A DNA stretch of 64,000 bases from Photobacterium salinisoli (GTDB lineage Bacteria; Pseudomonadota; Gammaproteobacteria; Enterobacterales; Vibrionaceae): assembly GCF_003614885.1 (NCBI RefSeq), contig NZ_QZMS01000007.1:1736001-1800000 (forward strand), read 5' to 3'. Below the pieces are notes generated by a model that ran no database searches, was not told the DNA's origin, and saw nothing but the letters and a program-made list of their open reading frames with translations. A program made the position numbers and the translations under genes. Positions 28,254 through 37,358 of the stretch are shown here, one piece after another. The number at the start of each line of letters is the position of its first letter. Position 1 is the stretch's first letter.

Positions 28254-28904
28254 ATGAAACTCTTTGTTTTCGACCACTGCCCGTATTGCATTAAAGCCAT
28301 GATGGTTGCCGGGCTGAACAAGGCCGATGTTGAGCTGGTTTACTTACAAAACCATGATGTGCAGGCGCGTATTGATAAAGTGGGTGCCAATATGGTGCCT
28401 ATCCTGCAAAAACCTGACGGCAGCTTTATGGCAGAAAGCCTGGATATTGCCCGCTACCTGGATGAGCAGGACGGCCAACCTCTGCTGGCGAAGGCCCAGC
28501 ATGAGACACGTATTGCCAAGTGGTACGACGCCGCACGGCCTTATAGCAGCCGTTTAGTGTATCCGCGCTGGCTGATGATTGCTCTGCCTGAATTTCAGTG
28601 CCAGGAAGCCAAAGACTGGTTCGAGAACAATAAATCAGCCATGATCGAGCAAAGCTTCGATGACGCCTTTGCAAAGACAGCTCAGTACCTCAGTGGCATG
28701 GAAGAGGTGCTGGCTCAGCTAGACTGGCTGACACTGCCTTCCGAGCGTGAGAATGTGCTTAGCTATGACGACGTCAATCTGTTCCCGACCTTAAGAAACC
28801 TGACCGTGGTTAAAGGGCTGACTTTCCCTTCCCGCGTGCGCCAGTACCTTGATCAAGTCGCCGCCCTGACGGGCATCAGCCTGTACGATGCGGTGGCGGT
28901 GTAA
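28254..28904 (+). CDS. grxB: Glutaredoxin 2
   Basis: A GST-like glutaredoxin that catalyses glutathione-dependent disulfide reduction in the cytoplasm. The protein has 216 residues (E. coli Grx2 215). The N-terminal thioredoxin fold has the CPYC active site at residues 9-12 (FDHCPYCIKAMMVAGL) and the cis-Pro/GSH region GANMVPILQKPDGSFMAESLDIARYLDE. A helical C-terminal domain follows, with YDDVNLFPTLRNLTVVKGL. It is closed by a strong bidirectional terminator shared with the arginine-transport operon. Confidence 0.96.
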   Translation: MKLFVFDHCPYCIKAMMVAGLNKADVELVYLQNHDVQARIDKVGANMVPILQKPDGSFMAESLDIARYLDEQDGQPLLAKAQHETRIAKWYDAARPYSSRLVYPRWLMIALPEFQCQEAKDWFENNKSAMIEQSFDDAFAKTAQYLSGMEEVLAQLDWLTLPSERENVLSYDDVNLFPTLRNLTVVKGLTFPSRVRQYLDQVAALTGISLYDAVAV

Positions 28905-28942
28905 TCGCTGAATTCCCCCTGCGATAACTTGCCATAAACAAA

Positions 28943-28968
28943 TAAGCCAAGGCATCAGCCTTGGCTTA
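28943..28968. terminator. Bidirectional terminator between grxB and artM
   Basis: TAAGCCAAGGC (28943-28953) is perfectly complementary to GCCTTGGCTTA (28958-28968), an 11-bp stem with an ATCA loop, lying between two convergent genes. Confidence 0.88.
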
Positions 28969-28993
28969 GTGTTTGAAACGTGGAGAACTCTTG

Positions 28994-29671
28994 TCAGCTC
29001 AACGCTTTCATGTGGCGCAGGAATCGCCCTTCAAGCTTGCGGAAAGCCCAGATCACAGTGAACGTCAGCACCATGTAACACAATCCAGCAAACAGGTAGG
29101 ATTCAAAAGGTGCGTAATAACGGGAGTTCACTATCCGTGCCGCACCGGTCAAATCCACTATGGTGACAATACCGGCGACCGCCGAGCCGTGAATCATGAA
29201 GATCACTTCATTACTGTAGGCAGGTAAGGCGCGGCGCAGCGAGCTTGGCAAAATTATCCGGCTGAATGCCTGCCAGTGGCTCATGCCATACGCTTTTGCT
29301 GCTTCCACTTCCCCTTTCGGCATACTGTTAATGGAACCCCGCACGATTTCTGCCGTATAAGCCGCCGTGTTGAGCACAAAGGATACCAGGGCACAAAACC
29401 AGGCTTCTTCCCAGAGCGTACCCTGCACATTGAGCAGTTGGCTCATGCCGTAATAAATCAGATACAGCTGCACCAGCAGTGGTGTACCACGGAAGAAGTA
29501 AATGTACGCCCAGGCTGGTCCTGAAATCAGCGGATTTTTGCTGTTTCGTGCCACACCGATAGGAATGGAAATCACCAGACCAATGGCAAGTGCCAGCGCC
29601 ACCATCCACAGTGTGGTGTAAAACCCTTGCAGATACAGCGGCCAGCTATCAGTCAGAATACTAAAGTCCAT
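28994..29671 (-). CDS. artM: Arginine ABC transporter permease ArtM
   Basis: A membrane subunit of a polar-amino-acid ABC importer, arginine-type by operon context. The protein has 225 residues. It starts MDFSILTDSWPLYLQGFYTTLWMVALALAIGLVISIPIGV and has the permease coupling motif EAAKAYGMSHWQAFSRIILPSSLRRALP, typical of the HisMQ group. It is the last gene of the minus-strand operon artP-artI-artQ-artM, three bases after artQ, with GAGG before its ATG. It shares the terminator at 28943-28968 with grxB. Confidence 0.9.
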   Translation of the reverse strand: MDFSILTDSWPLYLQGFYTTLWMVALALAIGLVISIPIGVARNSKNPLISGPAWAYIYFFRGTPLLVQLYLIYYGMSQLLNVQGTLWEEAWFCALVSFVLNTAAYTAEIVRGSINSMPKGEVEAAKAYGMSHWQAFSRIILPSSLRRALPAYSNEVIFMIHGSAVAGIVTIVDLTGAARIVNSRYYAPFESYLFAGLCYMVLTFTVIWAFRKLEGRFLRHMKALS

Positions 29672-29674
29672 CTC

Positions 29675-30415
29675 TTACCTCGTATGGATACTGAACCGAC
29701 GCTCTGCCCACTTCAGTACCGAAGTGGAAAGCGAGGTAAACACAAGGAACAACACGGCAATCGCCATGTAGAAGGTAAAAGGCATCTGAGTCGTACCGGC
29801 GGCCAGCGCCCCTTTACGCACCATGTCATCCAGGCCAATGATAGAGACCAGTGCTGTTGTTTTCAGCAATACCAGCCAGTTATTGCCAAATCCCGGTAAG
29901 GCATGGCGGATCATTTGCGGTAACAGGACACGGCGGAACGACATCGCACTGCTCATGCCGTAGGCTTTCGCCGCTTCCAGCTCGCCTTTATCCACCGCCA
30001 TGATGGCACCGCGGAAGGTTTCAGCCATGTAGGCACCGAAGATAAAGCCAATGGTCAGTATACCTGCAACAAATGGGCTGACTTCGATATAGTCGGGCAG
30101 ATAGGCCGTCCATTCATGGCTGGGATCGGATGATGCAAAATAATTGTTCAGCCACTCATTGACGCCATACAAACTGTTGTTCAACAGTACCTGACCGCCA
30201 AAGAAGATCAGCATCATGAGCACTAAATCAGGAATACCGCGGATGACAGTGGTGTAAGTGGTAGCCGTTAAACGGGCCAGGCGATACCGTGACAATTTTG
30301 CCAGCGCGCCCATCATGCCCAATACCATCGCCAGCACCAAAGACAGCAAAGCAACCTGCAGGGTTACCCATGCGCCTTCGATCAACGACCATTCGTATCC
30401 TTTTAAATCTAACAA
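29675..30415 (-). CDS. artQ: Arginine ABC transporter permease ArtQ
   Basis: The second membrane subunit of the importer. The protein has 246 residues. Translation starts at TTG (30415), chosen because AGGAG lies seven bases upstream and no better start is in frame. The transmembrane segment WVTLQVALLSLVLAMVLGMMGALAKLS and the coupling motif ELEAAKAYGMSSAMSFRRVLLPQMIRHALPGFGN mark the HisMQ family. A GC-rich hairpin separates it from the binding-protein gene, which should lower its expression relative to the binding protein. Confidence 0.9.
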   Translation of the reverse strand: MLDLKGYEWSLIEGAWVTLQVALLSLVLAMVLGMMGALAKLSRYRLARLTATTYTTVIRGIPDLVLMMLIFFGGQVLLNNSLYGVNEWLNNYFASSDPSHEWTAYLPDYIEVSPFVAGILTIGFIFGAYMAETFRGAIMAVDKGELEAAKAYGMSSAMSFRRVLLPQMIRHALPGFGNNWLVLLKTTALVSIIGLDDMVRKGALAAGTTQMPFTFYMAIAVLFLVFTSLSTSVLKWAERRFSIHTR

Positions 30416-30456
30416 GGGGTCACTCCTTTAAACTGCAAAGAGTCAGCGACAGATAG

Positions 30457-30488
30457 TAAAAGTGCCGAGCCACCCTCGACCCGGCACT
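30457..30488 (-). terminator. Attenuating terminator between artI and artQ
   Basis: On the minus strand AGTGCCG (30488-30482) pairs with CGGCACT (30467-30461), followed by TTTACT. Such partial terminators after binding-protein genes let the periplasmic protein be made in excess. Confidence 0.6.
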
Positions 30489-30557
30489 CTCATTCGTCTC
30501 ATCACATCGCTCGTACACCGGGAGACATATTGATGTCTCTGAGTCCATTGTCAGCGA

Positions 30558-31334
30558 TTACTCACCGTAGACGTCGTATGAGAAGTACTTAGACGCCAGT
30601 TGCTGATAAACGCCTTTTTCGCGCAGCGACAAGATGGCTTTATCCAGTTTTTCGGTCAGATCTTTATCCTGCTTACGGGTTGCAATCCCGAAGCCTTCAC
30701 CGAACCACTTAGGATCGGTCAGAGAAGGACCGATGAACTCATACCCTTCGCCGCCGTCTTTGTTCAGCAAACCTTCTTCCAGCGCGGACGCATCACCCAG
30801 TACGGTGGCGATACGGCCAGCTTTCAGATCCAGATAAGCGTCATCAAAAGAGCCGTAACGTACGATCTCAACAGAATCGCCATAGTTATCAGTCAGGTAT
30901 TTATCATGCGTCGTTGCACGCTGAACACCAATTTTCACGCCTTTCAGACCGTCTTTGCTGAAATCAATCTGTGTGCCTTTCTTAGCCACAAATTTATTCG
31001 GGATCAGCGCGTATTTACCGGTGAAATCAACTTTCTTTTTACGCTCTTCAGTAATTGACATAGCAGCAATGATGGCATCGTATTTACGCGCCAGCAGAGA
31101 CGGGATAATACCGTCCCAGTCCTGGGCGACGATCTTACATTTTGCTTGCAGTTCTTCACACAGGGCATTCGCCATGTCGACGTCAAAACCTTTCAGTTCA
31201 CCGCTTGGCTCGGTCCAGCTGAATGGAGGATAGGCGCCTTCGATACCGAAACGAACTTCTTTCCACTCTTTCGCTTGAACTGAGGTGGTCCCCAGAGCAG
31301 AAACGACGGCGGCAGCCAAAATCCATTTTTTCAT
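30558..31334 (-). CDS. artI: Periplasmic arginine-binding protein (ArtI/ArtJ type)
   Basis: A periplasmic receptor of the ABC importer. The protein has 258 residues. It has a signal peptide MKKWILAAAVVSALGTTSVQA, then the type-2 SBP domain starting VRFGIEGAYPPFSWTEPSGELKGFDVDMANALCEELQAKC. SBP family 3 motifs include ITEERKKKVDFTGKYALIPNKFVAKKG and GVQRATTHDKYLTDNY. E. coli has paralogous ArtI and ArtJ; sequence alone does not decide which this corresponds to, but the position inside the operon is that of artI. AGGAG precedes the ATG. Confidence 0.85.
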   Translation of the reverse strand: MKKWILAAAVVSALGTTSVQAKEWKEVRFGIEGAYPPFSWTEPSGELKGFDVDMANALCEELQAKCKIVAQDWDGIIPSLLARKYDAIIAAMSITEERKKKVDFTGKYALIPNKFVAKKGTQIDFSKDGLKGVKIGVQRATTHDKYLTDNYGDSVEIVRYGSFDDAYLDLKAGRIATVLGDASALEEGLLNKDGGEGYEFIGPSLTDPKWFGEGFGIATRKQDKDLTEKLDKAILSLREKGVYQQLASKYFSYDVYGE

Positions 31335-31449
31335 TGTCTTACTCCTGTTGTATTTGCATCCACCCCGTTTGTGAGTAAGGGATGGTTGTAAACCGCTGAA
31401 ACAGCGAAGTTGTTAATTATCGGGTTTGAGTAAAACTCACATCCCTATT

Positions 31450-32220
31450 TTAGTAAATGGAGGAAATAAATTGTTTTAATCTTTCTGAATCCGGGTTCTG
31501 GAATAGCTTTTCAGGATGTCCCTGCTCTTCAACCAGCCCCTGGTGCAAGAACATCACCTGATTCGACACATCGCGGGCAAACGCCATTTCGTGTGTCACC
31601 ACCAGCATGGTGCGTCCTTCCTGAGCCAGATCCTGCATCACGCCCAGTACCTCGCCGACCAGTTCAGGGTCAAGGGCAGAGGTAGGTTCATCAAACAGCA
31701 TTACTTCGGGGTCAACCGCCAGTGCGCGGGCAATGGCAGCCCGTTGCTGCTGACCACCAGAGAGGTGACCCGGGTAATAATGGCGTCTTTCGTACAGACC
31801 CACTTTCTTGAGTAAGGCTTCGGCTTTTTCGATGGCTTCGGCTTTAGGCACACCGAGGACATGAACAGGTGCTTCGATCACATTGCCCAGCACAGTCATA
31901 TGCGACCAGAGGTTAAAGCCCTGAAAAACCATTGCCAGGCGGGAACGAATACGCTGTACCTGACGATCATCAACAGGCAGGAATTCACCCCGGCGATTAT
32001 TCTTCATTTTGATCAGTTCGCCATTGACCCAAATTTCACCCTGAGTTGGCGTTTCCAACAGGTTAATACAGCGAAGAAATGTACTTTTACCTGAACCAGA
32101 AGAACCAATGATAGAGATGACATCCCCGCAATGCGCAGTGAGCGAAATCCCTTTCAATACTTCATTCTGGCCAAAAGATTTATGTAAATCCTTTACTTCA
32201 AGCGCTACTGCTTCTGTCAT
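31450..32220 (-). CDS. artP: Arginine ABC transporter ATP-binding protein ArtP
   Basis: The cytoplasmic ATPase energising arginine uptake. It has Walker A GSSGSGKST, a Q-loop in MVFQGFNLW, signature LSGGQQQRAAIARAL, Walker B VMLFDEPTSALD and switch VTHEMAFA. The start was set to the ATG at 32220 (256 residues, MTEAVALEVKDLHKSFGQNE), with AGGAG nine bases upstream. The frame stays open for another 35 codons, which look unrelated to the family. It is the first gene of the operon, transcribed from the long intergenic region to its right. Confidence 0.9.
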   Translation of the reverse strand: MTEAVALEVKDLHKSFGQNEVLKGISLTAHCGDVISIIGSSGSGKSTFLRCINLLETPTQGEIWVNGELIKMKNNRRGEFLPVDDRQVQRIRSRLAMVFQGFNLWSHMTVLGNVIEAPVHVLGVPKAEAIEKAEALLKKVGLYERRHYYPGHLSGGQQQRAAIARALAVDPEVMLFDEPTSALDPELVGEVLGVMQDLAQEGRTMLVVTHEMAFARDVSNQVMFLHQGLVEEQGHPEKLFQNPDSERLKQFISSIY

Positions 32221-32778
32221 GCGCTTTGTCTCCTGTTGCTTGTCAAACCCAAATACTGCACCTGAAACGAATGATGCAAATGTGGCTGAATGCGCTGAAT
32301 ACTGTCGGCTAAAGTCTTTATGCATGATAGTGAAAGTTCGCAGAACATCACTATTAACACAACTCCAACATTAGCAGAACGATATTAGTTACCTATTGTT
32401 ATTCCTGGTAACTCATCACTAATACACGCCACGGATAACTTTATCTTTTTATCAAGCCAGTTAGTGACGCTACCATTCATCCTGCTCCTCTCGGTAATCC
32501 GACAGTGAGATAGTCTGTTTTCGCAGCCCTTTGACGAAGGTATCACCACGAACTTTGCTTGACAACATTTTGTTAACTTTCGGATTTTAGCATTATAAGA
32601 TGGAAAAATCGCATATTTAATCAATAAAACACTGCAAACGATTATTTAATAATCGCAATAGATTCTCACTATTTTAGTATAAAAAATCAGTTTCATACAT
32701 CCGGGCGAATTATCAGCTGCGAGCGATAAAAAGAATAAACATCAGAGTCAGCTAAATAAAAGCACGGCAGGGAGTCTT

Positions 32779-32925
32779 ATGAATTTGCGGGTGATAAAGG
32801 TAACGATTTTGATTGCGTCAGGATGTAATCGATATCTCGCCATGAAGAGAATAATAATCCTGCCGTACCCCATCACTCCTTCTGTTTGCTTTAGCAAAAT
32901 GAAAGTGGGCAAACATGCAGAATGA
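32779..32925 (+). CDS. Candidate small protein, 48 residues
   Basis: ATG at 32779 is preceded by AGGGAG four bases upstream, a strong ribosome binding site. The product begins MNLRVIKVTILIASGCN, a short hydrophobic stretch ending in a Cys that resembles a weak lipobox (Ala at -3). The rest is mixed, with no known motif, and the frame ends at TGA 32923-32925. The only support is the ribosome binding site and the N-terminal pattern. It could be chance or the remnant of a longer gene. Confidence 0.3.
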   Translation: MNLRVIKVTILIASGCNRYLAMKRIIILPYPITPSVCFSKMKVGKHAE

Positions 32926-33270
32926 GTAACTGATAATGTGATTAACGCTAAAGATAAAATTCGTCATAACATGACGAGGTTTGCAGAATTTGAATTTGTT
33001 CATCACCCAAAGATGACCAAAGAGGAAACGAATATTGCGTTTTGCTGCGCTGTACCCTATCCACTCCCTCCTTCCATTGCATCATCAAGATTTAAATTTA
33101 CGTAATAAAATTACAAAAACATCCCAGAACACCGCTTAAACCTCACTCGACACTGGTTTTTCCGTAGTATTTTTCCATACAAGAGACTTGGATGATCAGG
33201 ATCAACTTTTCATGGGATCCCGGGGAGTAAACTGTCCTCATTATCAGTAATTGATACCAGAATATAAATT

Positions 33271-33303
33271 CGCACTGGATTCAGGCCACTCCTTCCCGGT
33301 GCG
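33271..33303 (+). other. Leader hairpin upstream of the DUF3360 gene
   Basis: CGCACTGG (33271-33278) pairs with CCGGTGCG (33296-33303), with one G-U pair and a 17-base loop, 37 bases before the start codon. It matches no riboswitch class I know and could be a simple stability or regulatory stem. Confidence 0.4.
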
Positions 33304-33340
33304 GAACACAAGAATTATAGACTTGTAGAACGAGGCCCTT

Positions 33341-34831
33341 ATGTCATCAAACCTTCAATTCGGTGACGTCCAAACCGATGCAGACTCCGAGCGTTATTCG
33401 GACAGGCACATACCAGCCAGCCGCTTTTCCAGCCGCTCACGCTACCTTGATCACGAACTGCAGATCCTGAATCCGCGCCGGTGGGCACTGAACCTGCCCG
33501 GCCGCGATTTTCGTTTCGAGTGGGAAGATCTGGTGCCCGCAATAGCTGGCACTATCGGCATTATTGCAATGTATTCAGCCGTGATGTCTTCTTATGCCGC
33601 CGCTTACGGCCTTGGCCCGGAATTCGTGGTTGAGAACGTCAGGGTTGAGATGCTGGTATCCGCATCGCTGTTTTGTATTCTGGTCTCCGGGTTTCTGAAC
33701 CCGCGCGCCAATCTGGCGGGCAATCATGGCCCGATGATCCCCATGATAGGCATGATTGCAGCCGCCGGCGGTCACCCGTTAGCACTGGCTATTTTGCTGG
33801 GCGGTTTCGGCCTGGCGCTCAGCCTGTGTAAAGGCGGGTCCCGACTGGTCAAACTCACCAGTGACGGCGTGGCAGGCGGACTGCTGATCTTCCTGGGCTT
33901 TGTCGGCTCCAGCGGTCAGATAAAAAGCCTGCTGAGCTGGGGCAGCGACATCAATATGGGTTATGTCGCCACTTTCATCCTTTTTATCTCTATCGTGCTG
34001 TATGCCTTTCTGGCCCGTATAGGCAAGCGCTGGCTGGCGATCCCAGTCTGCGCCGTGACGGGCGGTATCATCGCTGCCTTCATGGGCGCCCCTTTTGAGT
34101 TCCATACCACACCCGGTCTGCCTAATCTGAACCCGGCCTATTGGTGGGGCTCTACAGAAACAGGCTGGAAACTGGGCATGCCAACGGTGGAGCACTTCAT
34201 TGCGTCGCTGCCGTTTGCCCTGCTGGCCGTTGCCATGTGGTCACCCGACTTTCTTGGCCACCGCATTTTTCAGGAAATGAACTACCCTGAAAAAGCCGAG
34301 AAAGCCCTGATGGATGTCGATGACACCATGACAGGCTGCTCGGTTCGCCAGATAGTCGGCGCCGCATTTGGCGGCGGTAATGTCACCTCGTCCTGGGGGA
34401 CGTACATGATCCCGGCAGCCATCGCCAAACGCCCGATTCCGGCTGGCGCCATTTTGCTGGGCAGCATATGCATCATTGTGGCTATTATCGGCTACCCTAT
34501 GGATATTGCGATCTGGCCGCCGGTGATGACGATTGCCCTGCTGGCCGGTGTGTTCCTGCCGTTGCTGGAAGCCGGTATGCAAATGGTAAAAGATGCCAAG
34601 TCCAGCCAGTCGGCGGGGATCTGCATCTTCGCGTCCATGGCAGTGAACCCTGTATTCGGCTGGGCTGTCACTATGCTGCTGGATAACAACGGTCTTATTG
34701 GTGACAAAGATAGACCGAATCACCTGACACTGGCTGATCGCATCATCATTCCGGGCCTGACACTGCTAGTGTGCCTGGGCGCCATGCTGGCGGTCGGCAT
34801 GATTCCGGGTATCCCTGCGCTTTTGGGATAA
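33341..34831 (+). CDS. DUF3360 family membrane transporter, substrate unknown
   Basis: A 496-residue polytopic membrane protein matching the DUF3360 proteins of Vibrio and Photobacterium. A hydrophilic N-terminus of about 65 residues precedes about a dozen hydrophobic segments (for example LVPAIAGTIGIIAMYSAVMSSYAAAYGL and VMTIALLAGVFLPLLEAGM). Conserved-looking polar stretches include NPRANLAGNHGPMIPMIGMIAAAGGHPLALA and GAAFGGGNVTSSWGTYMIPAAIAKRPIPAG, reminiscent of anion or nucleobase permeases. It precedes pflB on the same strand, but a 9-bp hairpin intervenes. GAGG lies six bases before the ATG. The substrate is not known. Confidence 0.8.
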   Translation: MSSNLQFGDVQTDADSERYSDRHIPASRFSSRSRYLDHELQILNPRRWALNLPGRDFRFEWEDLVPAIAGTIGIIAMYSAVMSSYAAAYGLGPEFVVENVRVEMLVSASLFCILVSGFLNPRANLAGNHGPMIPMIGMIAAAGGHPLALAILLGGFGLALSLCKGGSRLVKLTSDGVAGGLLIFLGFVGSSGQIKSLLSWGSDINMGYVATFILFISIVLYAFLARIGKRWLAIPVCAVTGGIIAAFMGAPFEFHTTPGLPNLNPAYWWGSTETGWKLGMPTVEHFIASLPFALLAVAMWSPDFLGHRIFQEMNYPEKAEKALMDVDDTMTGCSVRQIVGAAFGGGNVTSSWGTYMIPAAIAKRPIPAGAILLGSICIIVAIIGYPMDIAIWPPVMTIALLAGVFLPLLEAGMQMVKDAKSSQSAGICIFASMAVNPVFGWAVTMLLDNNGLIGDKDRPNHLTLADRIIIPGLTLLVCLGAMLAVGMIPGIPALLG

Positions 34832-34859
34832 CACAGGAAAAAGAATAGGTTCTGACTTA

Positions 34860-34889
34860 TCAGTGCGGTAAATCAAAAAGCCGCACTGA
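34860..34889 (+). terminator. Hairpin between the DUF3360 gene and pflB
   Basis: TCAGTGCGG (34860-34868) pairs perfectly with CCGCACTGA (34881-34889). No T-run follows, so it may be a weak or Rho-assisted terminator or a processing site. Confidence 0.45.
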
Positions 34890-34973
34890 CAAAAATGATA
34901 CAAATTGCACAGGCTGCAGGCTAAATGCAGCATTTGCAGACATTTTCTACTGACGATAACAGGTAGGTATAAT

Positions 34974-37250
34974 ATGGCAGATCAATTTGCTACGGCTTGG
35001 GAAGGCTTCAAGGCCGGTGAATGGCAAAGTGAAGTCAACGTCCGTGACTTCATCCAGAAAAACTACACCCCTTACGAGGGCAATGAAGATTTTCTGGTCA
35101 GTGAGGGCACAGCTGCAACCCAGAAGCTCTGGGCAAAAGTGATGGAAGGCATCAAACAGGAAAACGCCACTCACTCTCCTGTTGATTTCGATACGTCAAT
35201 CATTTCTACCATCACTGCACACGATGCAGGCTATATCGACAAATCACTGGAAACCATCGTCGGTCTGCAAACGGATGCCCCGCTCAAACGGGCTATCATC
35301 CCCAATGGCGGTATCCGTATGGTCGAGAGCTCCTGTAAAGCATACGACCGTGAACTCGATCCTCAGGTTAAGAAAATCTTCACTGAATACCGCAAAACCC
35401 ACAATCAGGGTGTTTTCGATATTTATACTCCTGACATCATGAAGTGCCGTAAGTCAGGGGTGCTGACAGGGCTGCCCGATGCCTACGGCCGTGGCCGTAT
35501 CATAGGCGACTATCGCCGTGTGGCCCTGTACGGTATTGACTATCTGATGCAGGACAAACTGGCTCAGTTTACCTCGCTGCAAGCGCGTTTCGAGAAAGGC
35601 GAAGATCTGCAGATGACCATGCAGCTGCGCGAGGAAATCGCTGATCAGTACCATGCGCTGGCACAGATGAAAGAAATGGCCGCCAAATACGGTTATGACA
35701 TTTCGCGCCCTGCCGACACCGCGCAAGAAGCGATTCAGTGGACTTACTTCGGCTATCTGGCGGCGGTGAAATCGCAAAACGGTGCAGCGATGTCACTGGG
35801 TCGTACCTCGACCTTCCTCGATATCTACCTAGAGCGGGATCTGGCAGCCGGTAAGATCAACGAAGAGCAAGCGCAGGAAATGATTGATCACTTCGTGATG
35901 AAACTGCGCATGGTACGCTTCCTGCGGACTCCTGAGTACGATGAACTGTTCTCCGGCGATCCCATCTGGGCAACCGAATCCATTGGTGGCATGGGCGTTG
36001 ACGGCCGGACACTGGTATCGAAAACCAGCTTCCGCTTCCTCAATACTCTGTACACCATGGGGCCAAGCCCAGAGCCAAACATCACTGTGCTCTGGTCTGA
36101 GCGCCTGCCGGAAGGCTTTAAGAAATTCTGCGCCAAAGTGTCTATCGATACCTCATCTATCCAGTATGAGAACGATGATCTGATGCGCCCTGATTTCAAT
36201 TCAGACGATTACGCCATTGCCTGCTGCGTCTCACCTATGGTGGTCGGTAAGCATATGCAGTTCTTCGGCGCCCGGGCCAACCTGGCAAAAACCCTGTTGT
36301 ACTCCATCAACGGCGGTGTGGATGAAAAACTGAAACTGCAGATTGGTCCGAAAGCCGCCCCGATGACGGATGAGGTGCTGGACTACGACAAAGTGATGGC
36401 CAGCCTGGATTCTTTGATGGACTGGCTGGCAACCCAGTACGTCACAGCACTGAACGCCATTCACTTCATGCATGACAAATACAGCTACGAAGCTGCATTA
36501 ATGGCACTGCACGACAGAGACGTGCGTCGCACCATGGCCTGTGGTATTGCCGGCCTGTCGGTGGCGGCTGACTCCCTGTCTGCTATCAAGTACGCCACAG
36601 TGAAACCGGTGCGTGACGAAGACGGTATTGCCACTGACTTTGAAATCGAAGGCGACTATCCGAAATTCGGTAATAACGACGCCCGCGTCGATGACATCGC
36701 CTGTGATCTGGTCGAACGCTTCATGAACAAGATTCGTAAGCTGAAAACCTACCGAGATGCCATTCCGACTCAGTCTATCCTGACCATCACCTCCAACGTG
36801 GTGTACGGTAAGAAAACCGGCAACACCCCGGACGGACGACGTGCCGGTCAGCCTTTCGCACCGGGTGCCAACCCTATGCATGGTCGCGATGAGAAAGGCG
36901 CAGTGGCCTCGCTGACCTCAGTAGGTAAATTGCCGTTCGCACACGCCAAAGACGGTATCTCTTATACCTTCTCTATCGTACCGAACGCACTGGGTAAATC
37001 TGATGATACCCGCCGTGCAAATCTGGCCGGTCTGATGGACGGTTATTTCCACCACGATGCCGGTATTGAAGGCGGCCAGCACCTGAACGTCAATGTGCTT
37101 AACCGCGAGACACTGGAAGATGCCGTGAAGCATCCGGAGAAATACCCGCAGCTCACCATACGTGTATCCGGGTATGCAGTACGCTTCAACTCACTGACGA
37201 CAGAACAGCAACAGGACGTTATTGCACGTACCTTTACTGAGTCGCTGTAA
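34974..37250 (+). CDS. pflB: Pyruvate formate-lyase (formate acetyltransferase)
   Basis: A glycyl-radical enzyme that splits pyruvate with CoA into acetyl-CoA and formate under anaerobic conditions. The start ATG at 34974 has AGGTAGGT upstream and gives 758 residues (E. coli 760); the frame upstream of it is not family-like. The catalytic Cys pair lies in [14 protein letters not shown], and the glycyl-radical site RVSGYAVRF is near the C-terminus. The activase gene pflA follows 108 bases downstream. The formate channel gene focA, which precedes pflB in E. coli, is absent and a DUF3360 transporter gene is found instead. Confidence 0.97.
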   Translation: MADQFATAWEGFKAGEWQSEVNVRDFIQKNYTPYEGNEDFLVSEGTAATQKLWAKVMEGIKQENATHSPVDFDTSIISTITAHDAGYIDKSLETIVGLQTDAPLKRAIIPNGGIRMVESSCKAYDRELDPQVKKIFTEYRKTHNQGVFDIYTPDIMKCRKSGVLTGLPDAYGRGRIIGDYRRVALYGIDYLMQDKLAQFTSLQARFEKGEDLQMTMQLREEIADQYHALAQMKEMAAKYGYDISRPADTAQEAIQWTYFGYLAAVKSQNGAAMSLGRTSTFLDIYLERDLAAGKINEEQAQEMIDHFVMKLRMVRFLRTPEYDELFSGDPIWATESIGGMGVDGRTLVSKTSFRFLNTLYTMGPSPEPNITVLWSERLPEGFKKFCAKVSIDTSSIQYENDDLMRPDFNSDDYAIACCVSPMVVGKHMQFFGARANLAKTLLYSINGGVDEKLKLQIGPKAAPMTDEVLDYDKVMASLDSLMDWLATQYVTALNAIHFMHDKYSYEAALMALHDRDVRRTMACGIAGLSVAADSLSAIKYATVKPVRDEDGIATDFEIEGDYPKFGNNDARVDDIACDLVERFMNKIRKLKTYRDAIPTQSILTITSNVVYGKKTGNTPDGRRAGQPFAPGANPMHGRDEKGAVASLTSVGKLPFAHAKDGISYTFSIVPNALGKSDDTRRANLAGLMDGYFHHDAGIEGGQHLNVNVLNRETLEDAVKHPEKYPQLTIRVSGYAVRFNSLTTEQQQDVIARTFTESL

Positions 37251-37358
37251 CCCTTGCCGGGCAACAATGGCCCGGCACTGCACTTTCCCCGCGGCTTGCA
37301 AGAGTCGCGGGGATTATACTTAAACAGCCATGCAATTTTTATCTGGGAGCGCCACCTT

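Larger units (their letters stand above)
32221..33340. other. Long AT-rich intergenic region between artP and the DUF3360 gene
   Basis: About 1.1 kb that must contain the divergent promoters of the artP operon and the DUF3360 gene. Visible structure: an inverted repeat AGTTACC/GGTAACT (32387-32413), a 17-bp palindrome TCGTCATaacATGACGA (32961-32977), a candidate 48-codon ORF with a strong ribosome binding site (32779-32925), and a leader hairpin (33271-33303). Other reading frames here (for example 32624-32385 and 33006-32818 on the minus strand) have no convincing starts. I could not identify a convincing ArgR box. Confidence 0.6.

Noticed and set aside
32221-32400. Search for an ArgR box in front of artP
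   Set aside because: Several TGAAT words occur but none form an 18-bp ARG-box dyad at acceptable match.
32385-32624. 79-codon minus-strand frame upstream of artP
   Set aside because: No ribosome binding site, no recognisable domain, and it overlaps sequence needed for the artP promoter.
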